The notes beneath the pieces were generated by a model. The model made no database searches, was not told where the DNA came from, and was given only the letters and a program-made list of their open reading frames with translations. 64,000 nucleotides of DNA, taken from positions 8,163,001 through 8,227,000 of the forward strand of contig NC_134028.1 of assembly GCF_964204645.1 (NCBI RefSeq), written 5' to 3'. Within the stretch, counting starts at the first letter, position 1. The number at the start of each line of letters is the position of its first letter. Both the position numbers and the translations under genes were made by a program. The DNA is from Tubulanus polymorphus. Lineage: Eukaryota; Nemertea; Palaeonemertea; Tubulaniformes; Tubulanidae. Positions 1 through 13,100 of the stretch are shown here, piece by piece.

Positions 1-298
1 TTCTGGACAACCCGAAACCGACATATCCCGTCGTTTTAACCGTTACGCGAAACGTAATCGAACCGTTGTTGGACCCCGGCTGACCGCGGTTATATTTCCA
101 TTCCAGGAGATACTTTTTGTCCGGGTCGACGTAAACTCGCCGCGGGAAGCTCGCGTCAACGTGACTATGTATTTTTGTAGGCGTCGATTCAGACGATCCC
201 GCTTTACCGGAAGGTGATTTATCTTTTGGGATACTAGGTTTAGAAACTGTTTCTCCTTTTTTAGATACGGATGGTTGAGTTCTTTTGACGGTGACCTC
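1..298 (-). CDS. Partial DOMON exon of a second MOXD1-like module (continues off the left edge)
   Basis: Read on the minus strand this exon follows an acceptor (TTAATTGCAG, at 299-308). It opens with a Lys/Ser/Pro/Thr-rich linker of about 50 residues and then encodes the start of a DOMON domain, with FPRRVYVDPDKKYLLEWKY and TTGYVGFGLSR. The last 57 bases match the DOMON exon at 5507-5563 exactly, so the two modules are recent duplicates. The exon has no ATG or signal peptide, and I found no signal-peptide exon in 299-879. Its entry phase is 0, the same as the donor at 880, so it can join the upstream module in frame. It could instead be exon 2 of a separate tandem gene whose first exon I failed to see. 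DOMON domains bind haem or sugar, and in this family they precede the copper monooxygenase core. Confidence 0.7.
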
Positions 299-879
299 CT
301 GCAATTAAATCAATGAAAATTGTCTAAACACTGGTCGTTTTACAATTTGCTCTAAGATGATCTTAATATGGCCTTACATATGTAAGATAGAAAAAATCTT
401 AATCGGAATAATTCTTTACAATTCGCATTCACCGTTTTCATTTGAAATATGGATACTCACGTTATTTATATACCGTACCTTTTGACTACATGTATTTTTG
501 TTTTCGATCGGTTTATATTCTTTTTTCGGCTCGTACTTCCACGGCTTGTACGCCGACTAAAAATGTTAATATAACATTGTTATATTATCATTCAGTACAC
601 ATTAATATCAAACAATACACATGAAATAGATATCCTCTCTCCCGACTATAAATTGAAAACAAATCATCCCGAACGACACATACGCAGCCCCAGAGAGGTT
701 ACATGGCGAAAAAAAAATATTTTTCACCGCGTCACCTCCGGGGCTCCATGGACACAACATGAAATTACAAAATCTATATTCCTGTTTTCATTTTACCTTT
801 TCACGCTAAAATGTTCAAGCTTTCAAAAGTTTTAGTATACACAATAGAATATGTGGAACCCCTCCCAAAAGAGACTTAC

Positions 880-3800
880 AGATGGTTGTAAATCGGAGGT
901 GAAGCAGTTTTTTCTCTGCAACGGATCTGCTGCCAGAGTCAATTCCTGAAATCGTTTATTAGCGATTGGATCCTTCCAAGTTGACGGCGCTTCTAAAAAC
1001 TCGCGAACGTCCTTTCTGAAAACAAAATATATTGATATACAATGTTAGGCTATTCAATCGCCACAGCGAAATCATTTGCGTGAAGGTGCGTGTATTACCC
1101 CTTTGTATCCCAGATGAAATTCGTAACTTTCGGTGCGTCGAGCATTGTTGTGCAAAAACCGAATGGAACTTTCGGGTAGTAACTAATGAATGATAAACAC
1201 ATTTCCGACGTCGAAGCGTAGTCAGCCTGCAATATATAGACGTCATCAAATAACGGTTTTAATACAATTTTCAACGACGTCATAATATAATTAATGGAAA
1301 AATGTTTTACTAGAATTTTCAACTGAACCCCATGGATCCAGTATGAGGGTACCATGGCTTCTTGTGAATTGCAATTATTCACATCACATGATTAGATTTC
1401 CTTTTATTAACGTATTCTTTATTAAGTTTCTTTTTGCGAGATCACCGAAAACCCTTAAAAATCATAAGATCGTAAATATTTTCTTCGGACGCTTGCGAAA
1501 GGTCCTAGGCAAAACATTTCGATAAACTATGATAATAATGATTTATTTTTCATTAAACTAAATCACAAAATAAGGTTAATTTCTCAATTTGGAATTACTG
1601 AGATGTTAGTTTGACGATGATAGTGATCAGATCATAATATAAACCATGAGCAAAAAAGATGAAATTAATACTGACGAACGTAACATTAGATCTGTCGGTT
1701 GTGTTATACACGCAATCGATTGTCAGCCAATCTCCCTACAAACGAAAGAAGATATAATGTCAAAACATGTTTCCTGTGTCTGTCTTTCTCGACCATGAAT
1801 ACGCATATCGAAATTCATGTCAACTGGTCTGACTCATCCGAGGATATTAATTACCGATTTTACGGCGACCACTTTTTTGACCGGTCGAAATGTTTGAAAG
1901 TTGAAATCATACGTCTCGTCATTCATCACCCAAGGCAGTTCAACGCCGTTCCGGAAGTGACGTGTACGCATCGCCCGAGCTGCCAAATGTGCGTGGTGCA
2001 TCACGCTGAATAAATTCAGTTGCTTTTTTTCATCGCCTTTGATCGTGCTTATCATCTGTTATATACAATAATTTGGTAGATATTTTATTTCGAATGTCTT
2101 GGTTGTAACTTTCGCCATAACTTACATAAGGCTGAACAAATTGATATTTTGTTTCTCCTTTCTGCTAAGTATAAAAGTTGACCCGGCCGGCCGCCTATTT
2201 ATCATGTACATTTAAAAAAAGTCATGATCAAGCTAACCATGACAGACCCGGCAGCTATAGAAATGAACTGATTACAAATTTGATTGCAGTTTATAAAAGT
2301 GAAACAATGAACAATTAGGAGAAACAATGTATCATTTTATTCTAGCCGTACATGATATTTTGGTGTTTAGCTTACCAGTTACTCTTATTGCAGTAATAAA
2401 AGAAAACTGGGTAAGCCTGAATTTCAAAATTGTATTTATAAAAATCCTGGCTGGATTTTATTATGAACTTAAACATAGTCCATGATATTATGAACGAATA
2501 TCAACACATAATCTATTTGGTTCAGCTTGAACGAAAGATGAATCTATGAATTGAACCGTATGTACTTACTGCGTTAACACACTCCGGAGTGCAATGACCG
2601 CGGTATAAAAACCGGTCCTGGCGAGGTGGTATGACAATCGGAATGATATCCTTGTCATTGAACACAGTCTCCGCTCCAACCAACAATATACCAGCATCAT
2701 GAGGTCGTAGATTTGGCGTATGCGTCAATCGCAGATTATACTTGTTAACAACTGCCCAAAAAGGTAATAATGCATTATTGCTATGGACAGAATAAATAGG
2801 AATCCGACTTGCGGTTCTGATAGTTGTTGGTTACGAAACTATAGACAGGGTATAAGGTATTGGTATTTCAAAATGAAAATCAAACCGGTTCCAATGACCC
2901 GTCTCCCAGTCGGAGAATCTTAAGATTTGTCTTAACTTAGTTCGATTTAGGCTATGAGACCTAGGTGTAAAGTATCGTCTGATCTAAATCAATCGTACGT
3001 ACCGTGTTCGCTTTCATATTCAGGATTATCAAAGTGTAACTCAAGGAGATAATGACTGGTTCCAGAAATTGGCATTCCAACTTCTTTCGGGTAGACAGTT
3101 TCCTACAAAGAATCATATGGGTTTCATCATAAAAAAAGAACTTGATGTCGATTCATAATTAAAAGAAAGGTTTGTTTTTCGGTTGGACATACCGAAGATC
3201 CGACACCGATCGTTGCAACGGGCACCTGACAAAGTGACCGCGCTACGCCAAAAATGCCGCCACCTTTACAGTCGCCCTGTATTTGCAAGTATGCGTCGCT
3301 GTAGTTGTCCTTTTTACACTCGTAAAGAACTGTGTGGTGTAGAAATCGCCCGTCGACATCTATTCGTGCCTGAAACAGTACGGTACATCAATCAATCATT
3401 ACTGAATTATTCTTGTTCTCTGAAGATCCAAAAACACCAGAGCTAAGAAGATGTTAGGAAATACCCCTTCCGCCACAAAGTGGTGAAAAACTGGAACTCG
3501 CTTACGGATGAGATAGTGAATGCCCCAGGTCGAGAACTACTAATTTGGACTTCCCGAAATTCACGGAAATTGTTAAATTTTTCCCTTTACCAAAGTGCTG
3601 ACAATACCTGGCAACTTAAGTGAAACACCGAGGCAGTCAAATGATAGGCCAAAAGGCCTTCTTCAATGACTGCGATTACCATATTCAAACGGATTCTGAT
3701 GAGATATTTCAATATGCATTCCGAACGTACAACAGCGATTAACTGACAAATACACGTAGATACGATGATATCATTTATACCTTGATTATGTGGTTCTTTC

Positions 3801-5785
3801 CGGAAACCACGACTTTATGAAACGAACAATGATAAAATGTTCTCGTCTTTGGAATTTTAATCTGTAATTTAAAGAAAAAAACAATATTGGTCGATTATAA
3901 CTAACCGGTAATCCGTTTATCACATACAGTAGACTATCATTATTTTTCACACTTATCACACAACGGAATATATCATAAGATAGCGTTCATTAATTGGCAA
4001 AACCCACCGTTGATTAATTACTAATTCATTCTAGACGGACTGTTTCGGAGTTCGTCTAAACTCCATCATCAGAGGAACAAAACACATCTTAATTCCATTG
4101 ATGATGGAGTTTAGATAAACTCCGAAACAGTCAGACTAGAATAAGTAATGATAATAGTCATCAACTGTGCGTTTTGCTATTTAACTCTAAATACTGAGAT
4201 TAATATCGGTCTAACAGTCGTAGCTCACATTTTTTACTGTCAGATCCTTTGTCTTCATCGCTGGTTCAGGGATAAAGGAAGGCTGTTGGTCGTCGTCGAA
4301 GTAGACGATATTCGATCCTCGGTTGCGCGTTCCGTGATATAAAACACTTTTCACACCGCCGACCGGGTCTTTTTCGTTGTAAGAATATATGACCTTCATC
4401 GCTCCCGTCTATCCGCGCAGAAATAGAGGTGAACATTTCACTCGTTATACAGAAAGAAGATTTATTTGAGTTTTTACTGGCAGAAATCATTCGAAAATTA
4501 TTGGAGACAAAATTTCGAAATTCATAGTAATAATAGTCGGCGACGGCATAATAAACAAACACGTTTTTACAATTGTCAAAGAATGAAATTTTCGGTAAAA
4601 GAACTGACCGTTAACTTTGGAATAATATCAGTAATCTAAAAAATCTGGACAATTCAAAATAGTTTTGATGGATTATATAAAATAACAACTTATTCATGAC
4701 GTAATGTGTATCTTCTAATAAAACGGTTATCATAGTTAGATCAATCTGCAATAACGTTCATTACATAATTTAAAAATGTGCATATTGTGTACTGGAGGAT
4801 TTACTGGAGAGCGTGTTTGATCTTTATTTTTTCGTTCTTTGATTTTTCGTTTCTCTTTTCTGTTCTTCACTTTTTTATCACAAGCCCCTCCAAGTCTAAT
4901 TGTATTTTGTATTTTGCATCTGTTGTAGACTATATTTGAAAATCAAGTATTCAATTCAAATGTATGATGTAGAATAAAAAACGGGGCGGGTTCTATAGGC
5001 TGGGTACTACGATAACCCCATTATCTATAAAACCGGCACCAGGAGAACAGTAAACCACAATTCAATATACACTGACGTGGCATTGCACCTAGCCTGCGGG
5101 AGACCGGACCACTGCGATAAGCACGTACCTCGATTTTGATATCCTGATCGTCACAAGTGTCCAATTGGCGGTAGAAGGTGAGTTGCGTGAAACCATTTTC
5201 CTCCTTTCCTCCCTTCAGGATCCAGTTCGTTTTGTCGTCGAGAACAGGAATTTCATTGCCGACTCCGTGCATATCCTGAAGATAAGACCTTTGAAAGTTA
5301 GACACATGTTAGACACATTAATTCCTTTTATGTGCCCCGGTACTAGTATATACGAATTATACAAAATTGATTCGCAGATCAGATGTACTGAAACAAAAAC
5401 TAATCGATGACAAATGAAACGCAAATTTATGGGTACTTACGTGGAGATAGGCTCTCCCGTCGTGAACCCAACCGATCACGATATCCGCACCTTTCATGCC
5501 ACCATTTCTGGACAACCCGAAACCGACATATCCCGTCGTTTTAACCGTTACGCGAAACGTAACTTGACCGTTGTCATTTGCCGCGCCGTGTTCGTATTTC
5601 CATTCGAGCAGGTATCTCTTCTCCGGGTCCAGGAAATATCGTCTCGGGAACTCTGTCGACGGTCCATTCGTCTGCACCATAGGACTCCGATCCACAGCTA
5701 AGGTTTGCGAGTTTTTGGCATTTTCGGCCGCTCGCAGCGAAAATAGTAGAATTTCAAATAAAGTTAAACGGAATAGGTATTTCAT
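880..5785 (-). CDS. MOXD1-like: DBH-like monooxygenase (MOXD1-like), exons of the first module
   Basis: This is a copper type II ascorbate-dependent monooxygenase of the DBH/MOXD1 family, acting in the secretory pathway. Minus-strand exons, 5' to 3': 5441-5785, 5129-5275, 4229-4408, 3193-3369, 3003-3102, 2570-2751, 1855-2055, 1099-1226 and 880-1015. All are flanked by GT-AG with matching phases. The ATG at 5785 starts a hydrophobic signal peptide (MKYLFRLTLFEILLFSLRAA), followed by the DOMON domain. Copper ligands visible are the His-His pair in FLHHTVLYEC, the His-x-His in MHHAHLAARAMR, and the Met in SEMCLSF. Two expected pieces were not found: the YWC-type exon between 3370 and 4228, and the short Cys-containing exon between 1227 and 1854. 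They may be divergent or lost, so the gene could be partly decayed. A weak candidate for the second lies near 1330-1385. The 4408 acceptor is weak. The final donor at 879 is strong, so the protein does not end at this exon. Confidence 0.8.
2130..2347. mobile_element. MITE, family A (GGCTA...TAGCC ends)
   Basis: A 218-bp element with terminal inverted repeats. The right end, AAACAATGTATCATTTTATT followed by CTAGCC, mirrors a left end reading GGCTgaacaaaTTGATA and then TTTTGTTTCTCC. The same family recurs at 23245, 30398, 32977 and 36730, and truncated inside the PSAP2 repeat units. It has no coding capacity. It sits in an intron of the MOXD1-like gene. Confidence 0.7.
3450..3542 (+). pseudogene. 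Remnant of the C-terminus of a non-LTR retrotransposon ORF2
   Basis: The plus-strand frame from 3450 reads DVRKYPFRHKVVKNWNSLTD and then EIVNAPG. This resembles the conserved tail of CR1/L2/Jockey-type reverse transcriptase ORFs (an R-K-Y-F-F...V-W-N-L-P..V-V-A-P pattern, recalled from memory). The frame decays on both sides and no RT catalytic motif is present. It lies antisense in an intron of the MOXD1-like gene, beside the region where one expected exon was not found. Confidence 0.45.
4017..4149. repeat. Hairpin-forming inverted repeat (MITE-like)
   Basis: Two arms of roughly 40 bp face each other across a loop of about 30 bp. The left arm contains ACTGTTTCGGAGTT and the right arm AACTCCGAAACAGT. 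Each arm also carries a second inverted element (ACTCCATCATCA / TGATGATGGAGT). It lies in an intron of the MOXD1-like gene. Confidence 0.65.
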
Positions 5786-7113
5786 GATACGTGTTGCGTC
5801 GGTCTAATGACGCAGCTTAAACAACCGGTTCTAAAATCGAGTATTCCGCAACAGGACAGAGTTATAAAAGCTGGCGTTTTGTGAACCGCGGGAGTCCTAT
5901 TACTGCTTCTTCAACCAAGGAGCGCGTATCTGTTCGCGCGCCATTGTTCATTCGGTCGGTCAGCATCGCATCCCGCGTCATGGCGCTGTTTCGTTTACAT
6001 CGCGCATCATGCATTATGTTTGATTATGCGTGATCACGGACTGCATCGCGGTGAACTTTAAAAATTGAATATAAATGGTCAGCAGGGGACTCTGCACGCC
6101 CGTACTACTGGTCTATACCCCGATGTGCTAAATAGCGACTATGATCGAATCATCAAACTGCAAATTGTATTACATTGGTACATTTTCACGCAAATGCATA
6201 CATATGTAATATGACGGATGGATGGTTTGAAATCTGAACCAGCCGCCAACATAACACATGTTATATCTTTTAGAAAATTGTCACAACATCATTGTAATCA
6301 AAAATTCAACTAATCGCCCAAAACAAATCTGGCATTTTGCCCAAATCAGCCATAAAAATATGAATTTCGAATTGTTGAGTATCTCTATGTATATACTTGT
6401 TTCTAAATCTTTCCACAGTTGTTTACGCCTATGCAAATAATCTAATTAGACATCCTTTTTTTTGGCAGGCCTCCGATTCTTGTACTTCATGTTTAGAATC
6501 GAGGGAGCTGTTCAGAATGTGCCAGGAGGGAAATGTAAGTGGTGTGATAAGGACACCTGGTGCCCCCATGGGCGCGGGCAGCCGTTAGTATCGAAGCTCC
6601 ATTTTGAATTTTTGGACGGCGTCCGGCGTGTGTCTGTTGCCTTGAAACTGTTCTTCGTTGATCAGGGTTTGTCATCCCAGACGGAACCCACAATTGGTTG
6701 ACTGTACTAAGTATAAATGATGGCCGAGACTTTTGGCCTTTTTTGATTATAGAATTTGGATTGTCCCTGTTATTTATTTGGTTGGTAAATTTAGTTTGAT
6801 TTTTTGGTTAAGTGTCCCTTACAGACCCACCACACCTGCCGGGAGCGAAACAGGAGACATTTGGCCTTTAATGAGTATTTCTGTGGTCAGAGTTATCCTC
6901 TGTTGTTGGTTGAGAGCCAAGCAAGCCCTGGCAAGCGATGACATTGTTAGTTACTTAGTTTTTGTCGGTATTTAGGATTACTGCTCGAGCGTTATCAAAG
7001 TTCAAGGTCGCGTGGACCCAGAAGTCTAATTAAATGAAAACAACAAAATTTTTGAAAATTTTGCGGGATTTATTCGCGAGAAACTTTAATTTGTTCGACG
7101 ACAAAAATCTTTC
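5786..7113. promoter_or_regulatory. Intergenic spacer between divergent MOXD1-like and NCAPG2 starts
   Basis: This 1.3-kb spacer separates two genes transcribed away from each other, so it should contain both promoters. I see no convincing TATA box, RNA gene or coding exon. Short open frames at 6397-6701 and 6733-6975 lack recognisable similarity and are probably chance. A short GGCC-GGCC hairpin followed by a T-run lies near 6722-6746. Confidence 0.4.
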
Positions 7114-10100
7114 ATGACCATGGACGAACAGAGACAGCAGTTTTTACACTGTACTGAAGATCCCGACCCTGATGATTTTATTCATTACATACATCTTCAT
7201 GTAAGCTTTCGTTTTTCCTTCTCTTGACTTGGTTCTTTTGATTTTTGACTACTTTTTTGTTCGAAGTGGCTATATTTACGGCGATGTAAAGCGGTTGTAA
7301 ATTCAATATTTACGACGGTTTAAATTGAATTAGGATAATGGTCTAGAGGGGAGAGGAGTAGTGTCAAGAGGGTGAGAAGAGGGTCCAGAGCCAGAGGGTA
7401 ACAAGAAGGTTTAGGGTCCGTTGTTACCCTGGAGTCTGGACCCAGTTTCACAAAAAGGTTTAACTCTTAAATCAGTTTAATTTCTTCATTAATTCACTTT
7501 ATCTTAAATTGATTTAGGCTTTAATCCTTTTTGTGAAACCGGACCCTGGGCAGCCTGGGGATAGGATTAGGGTAAGGTGAGGCTATATGTAGTTAAAACA
7601 TTCAAATGGTTGGTAAAAGTGCAGATCCGCACCTCTCGTGATTGACGCAATCTACTGAATGACAGTATCCAGGCTAAATCTTTCTAGTGAAGATATATTA
7701 AGATTAACCAATGGCAATGTATGAATTGCTGATGACATTTTGAATATGAAACAATGATATTTAATGTAATTGATTGAACCGTTTACGCGGAGAGGTGCGG
7801 ATCTGCACTTTTACCGAATGGTTTTCAGCAAGCTCAGTGGTCTAGTGGTATGATGCTGCGCTAGTAATTTACTGGCCCAGGTTCGAGTCTCGCTCTATCC
7901 GCCTTATTTTCTCTATTCTCCACACTTGCCATGAAGTTTCTAAGTCGCGCACCCTAGTGCGCATGCGCCACGTGAATTAGCCAATCAGAATGAAACGTCG
8001 TTAATATAGCTAGTGTCATCCGTCTACGGTGTCGTAAAAATAGCCTGAGCGTTTTTTGTTTGTCTTGTTAATCTAATGTTGGCTTGTTGACATTGTTGTT
8101 GTTTGTCTTTATTTTTCTTTCACCCATGCACGGGCACCCTGCACGGATGAGGTAACTGATACTCACTCACTATTATGTCATGGGGTGCAATTTCAGAACA
8201 CAGGCATGTCTCTGGAGATAGCCGCCAGTGAATAATGTAATTTTGATAGCTGCGAAATGAAATCTTTTTAGTATGTCACCCATTATGCCTCTATTTGTTT
8301 CCAGTACTCCTACAGTACTCAAGCCAGCTTAATTTTATTCCCTTTGCCTCCCATTTCGCCTTGAAAATATCTATACTCAAAGTGATTGAAAAGGGCAGAT
8401 CATGAAACACAGTTTCCGTTACTGACCATTGTTTATTCTCGTTTAGCTCAACAGAAATGAACCGTTCAATGCAGTGGAAATACTACAGACCTTCGACCGC
8501 AAATCAGTTGAGCAGATGTGGAACGGATTACAAAATCTCGCGACAACTATGCTGTTTAGTTTCAACGAACATGAAGACTTAGACGATCAAAAACAAGTAA
8601 GAATTTTAGCGAATCGGTCGACATTGCTGTGTGTTTGATAAATGGGGGCAATCATCTAGGAGGCAGTTGTCCTAGGGGGCGATTGTAATAAAACCATTGC
8701 ATTCTCGTAGAAACGAACCAGCAAGAGGAGTATTTGGAAATTTTGGTCTGTTTAACGAAGATCTTGTGATGTTTGTATTCTTTGTAGCAAATAAAGAAGG
8801 CCTCGTTGACGATAGAAGGAGTTCTGATACTGGCTCAAGCAACGATAGAAAACAACGCTCACAATTCGATGCCCGACGGACTCTATCAAACTGCGATTAT
8901 TTTACACAGTACGTTTAGTTCTTTTTTACCGATTGTAAGAATCATGTGTAGCATAGATGTTGAATAGACGTATCCCTCCACTATAAGTCCAAATTGAAGA
9001 TTACCTCGTTAGCCAACATTTGTTAGCGAACTTGTAAGCCAACATTTTTATAAGCTCTTCTTATAGAACTTTTATTTTAAGCCATAGAGTTTCTAATGAA
9101 TCGATTTTAGGCTTCGGTAGATTATCATTTACATTATGATCATTTTATTTCAAGCCTCCTTAACCCTTTCATTGCGGTGTATGAAACTGTGATGGATTTT
9201 GCTAGTACACCGCACTGCGGTGTATTGATGTAATTAGTAATTAGTTTTTATCTCTATTGAAAGATCGATGGCAGCACCTGTCAAACAGTGAAATATTAGT
9301 AACTAATGATATACCGCGGTGTTTACGCACCATAGTGGTATTCCCGTTATTCAACACACGAGGGTGGATTTTTTCGACATATTCAAATTATCTTCAGCAC
9401 TATAGGGTATTGATTAGTCAGCCTTGAAAGGATTAACAAACATTTTTCAATCAAATAGGCTTGTAGAAAAATCATTCAGTTGAATTTAAGTTTAATTGTT
9501 ATGCTTATTAGGGCCTGTTGTTTTAAGGTAAAATCTAAGACTTGACAGCTGTTAAACCTGGATCCAGTACCGCAATATTCTGGTTAATTTGAATAGTGGA
9601 AAATTACCCTAGGGTAACTCCACGTAAGTTCGGAATACATTTATAGAAATGCGATTTTGATCGGTGGATTCCGTCAATTATTAGCAGTAATCGGCAATTA
9701 AGCTCCTATATGTATTTTTGTTTTTTGCCCAAATTATTGTCAAAATCATTTTTTTTGTGGGTTTGAATAGATAAACGCACTGATTTTTTAAGTTTTTTAT
9801 GCCGACGTAATTTCGGAAGCCGCGGTCACGTAAATTCGGAAACCTAACACGTAAGTTCGGAAATGCTCTGTACGCCGATTTAAACGCAGCTTGTATGCTA
9901 TTGAAAACGGGCGATACCATGTTGTTTATGGGGGATATGGGTTATACCAATTTGTTAGGGATGGTAGCATCACAAACCGCACAAATGGCCGTTGGAGGGA
10001 GTTTTTCGTCTAGGTAATTAAGACAAAACATAGATCGCATTTTGTTTAATATTTAATATATATTGCCTATTAGATGGCTTATAACATAAAAAATTCGAAT

Positions 10101-13100
10101 TTCCATGCGCGTTTCAGAAAAATCACGAGCCGGTTTTCATTTTCGATATTCCCTCGGCTTTACGCTACCCACCGTCCCCAATGCGACGAATAGATGTGCC
10201 CAGAAGTCAAACCCGGAAATGATTTGGAAGATTGCCAGATTACGGTGTTTCCACGTGGATTTTGATGGATTAGATAGATGATGTACCGTTATCTTTCACA
10301 CCTAAGCTTTAGATACCAAAACTGTATCTTAACTGTCATACAAACTACATGGTTGTCACGTTGGAAATCAAACGGTGGCCTAGACTGTAAGTGACGGGAG
10401 ATGACTGCTTAATCATGCAAACACGAAGAATGTTTGGCTTGGGAAATTGATCCTAAAATTCATCACACCTGAAAGGAGGACCGTTAGATAAGAAGGTAAT
10501 AAAATGGAAAACTGAGAATGTATGTAGGTCTATTAAAGGCAAAACACTAACAACAGCACATTTTTATTGCACAACTAAATAGGCCTACTGGTGCCGGTAG
10601 GCTAATAAATATTATAAAACATCTTACGACTGTAGAATAAAGAGATAATACATAATCGTAGCCAATAACAGAAATAACTTTAATGATTTAAATAATTTTT
10701 TCTTAACAACAAATACGTGCATATATTATCAACAGTAGGCCTACAGTAAAACATTTATGTACATATGCAAGCAAATAAATCGCAACTTTTCACAAATTCG
10801 GCAGCCCGGAAAACCATCTGAATCCTTGTGTTCACTACTTCTGGTGGTTCCAAGCTGTTTACAATATTTTCAACCGGATGATCTTCTATGAGCTCCACGT
10901 CCGGCCAAACGAACAGATTTTTATTGCAATATTGTTCCAAAAATTGCACCGACATTGTTTCTCCGTCATTCGATATTTCCAGAATCTGCAAATAGTTGAA
11001 TATATAACTATCCGTACATGAATTCTATTTCTCCTTTTTTTCAGTTAAAATTTAGCCGATGAAACATACCACTCCGAAGTAAAGGTGCTTTCTGCCTTTC
11101 TGGCCCTCTTGGTATAGGGCTACATATGAACCTTCACTACAATGATAATTACCCAGTAATGATAGATTATTCATCACTATTAACCAGGTAGGCCTATTAC
11201 ATGTTTTTAAGCTAAGCATGTAGTAATTTACCTTATATTGATCTCGTGAATCAAGTTCACGCCACTTGTTTCAGGCACACTCACAGGATCCTGAAATTCA
11301 GATACACATTGTAGCCCTTCTCAATTTTAAATTCCAAAAAACCTTATTTCATTAAATGTTTAATTTTCATAGGCCTACCTCAACTACACGATTTTCGTTT
11401 TTTTTTTCCTCGACAGGAGACTCCACTGGTCTTGAGGACGCCTGAAATATTTATAGACTAAGTACCTAGCAGGTCAAGAATCATCACCATGTACCGGGAA
11501 ATGAATGAACTCACAACTCGACCGGAGGTTGTCCCTGAAACTTACACTTGTTGCACATTTCTTATTTCTCTCTTGTCGTTCTAATTTCTTGTTTTCTTTC
11601 TCTTCTTTTTTCCGATTTTTCTCGAGAGCTTTCGCATAGGCATCATCTGCTGTGAGGATGAAATATCGTTTCGAATCTTCTGTGCGATTTTTCGAGCGAC
11701 GACTTTCCACAATCGGATATTTTAAAACATCCTTGTCCGAGTCAGCTTGAAAATGAGATTAGAAAGGTAATTTCACGTTCTAACAATTAGTTGAATCAAA
11801 CAGACCCATTTCATTTGAGTCTCACCTGGCGATGATGAATTGTTGAAAATGTTGGAATGAATGTTAATTTCGTTTGATTTCAGGGATTTCCATGCCTCAT
11901 ACAGGGAATCTCCCGCGACATCATATCCCTCATTGTATTGACGTTCAAATTGTATTTTCATTTCAGGTGAGATAACCGACTCCAACGTCTGTAGCGCAGT
12001 ACTATAAGAACGAGAATTGTTCACCGGTAGAGCCTGAAAAAAATATCAAACAGTATAAGTATCTTTCACTAATTTTCAAAAGTTAAAATAAAATATTTTG
12101 AATTGAATTCATTTCAGTTTCTTGCAAATTTATTCAGGTTTATTCAGGTTTTTAAAAGGATATCTTGCATGTAGCAGCTCTCCAAGGACAGAAAAATGCT
12201 GAAACACAGAAGTAATTCTAAAAGTTTGTTAAAGCAATCATAACGCTATCGTCAACTGTTATTAGTGTAACTATGGAACAAAATTCATCAAGAAAAACGT
12301 AAATTTTTCAAATTCTATTGCAAAATTGCATAATTGTAATATGTTACCTCGCTTGGTGGATTTTGATTCAATTCAAATGATTGTATTGGCAATAATGAAG
12401 CAGGATCTGATATCTGAATATAAATAAATGCTAGTCACTTATATATGAGGACATTTTAGCCGATACAATACATATATGAATGTATAACTCACTATATCGC
12501 GAACAGTTGTTGTAGACGGTAAGTACGCCTCGTTTGGTATGGCATACGGGTTGAAAGGAAATATTCCGCAAGACCTGAAACCATTGATAAGCATATCTGG
12601 TGAAATGCTCTGCCAAGCCTTGCGAAATATTTCGAAGAAGCAGCTTTTGTTTATCACTCTCCCCGGGTAATCATTGGAGAATTCTTGACATAAGCGGTTC
12701 CAGCTAGACTTTAAAGTCTTGAAACACGTTCTGTTTATGTAAAAATAAACCATTAATATTATTGCTAGAATATACTACAAAGAGTTAAGAAAAGGATTGT
12801 GGTGTTACCTATCTAGGGGTTGCAGCCAGTGTGATGTATGCTCTGGCAACTCAACTAGAGTGATTTCGTTCTGTCTGGCTAATTCGACTAGTTCTAGGAA
12901 GTTGTGACTATTATGGCCATCTGAAATTAATATTTGTGGACGTGTTTGTCCGATTGCCGGAAGGAAGCTTTCTCGAAACCAAAGTGTGGCAATACCCTAG
13001 AAAATTCAAAGATAAAATACATTTAATGGTTAGAATATGGTGGATTTCAAATAATTGTTTAATATTTTTGTTGTTTTAATAAATACCTGTTTAGTCCACC

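Noticed and set aside
6258-6975. Cluster of short plus-strand frames between MOXD1-like and NCAPG2
   Set aside because: They overlap each other in different frames and lack similarity. An acceptor-like TTTTGGCAG at about 6460 leads to nothing recognisable.
7831-7903. A functional tRNA gene
   Set aside because: A- and B-box-like words are present, but the T-arm and acceptor arm do not pair, so a SINE-derived remnant is more likely.
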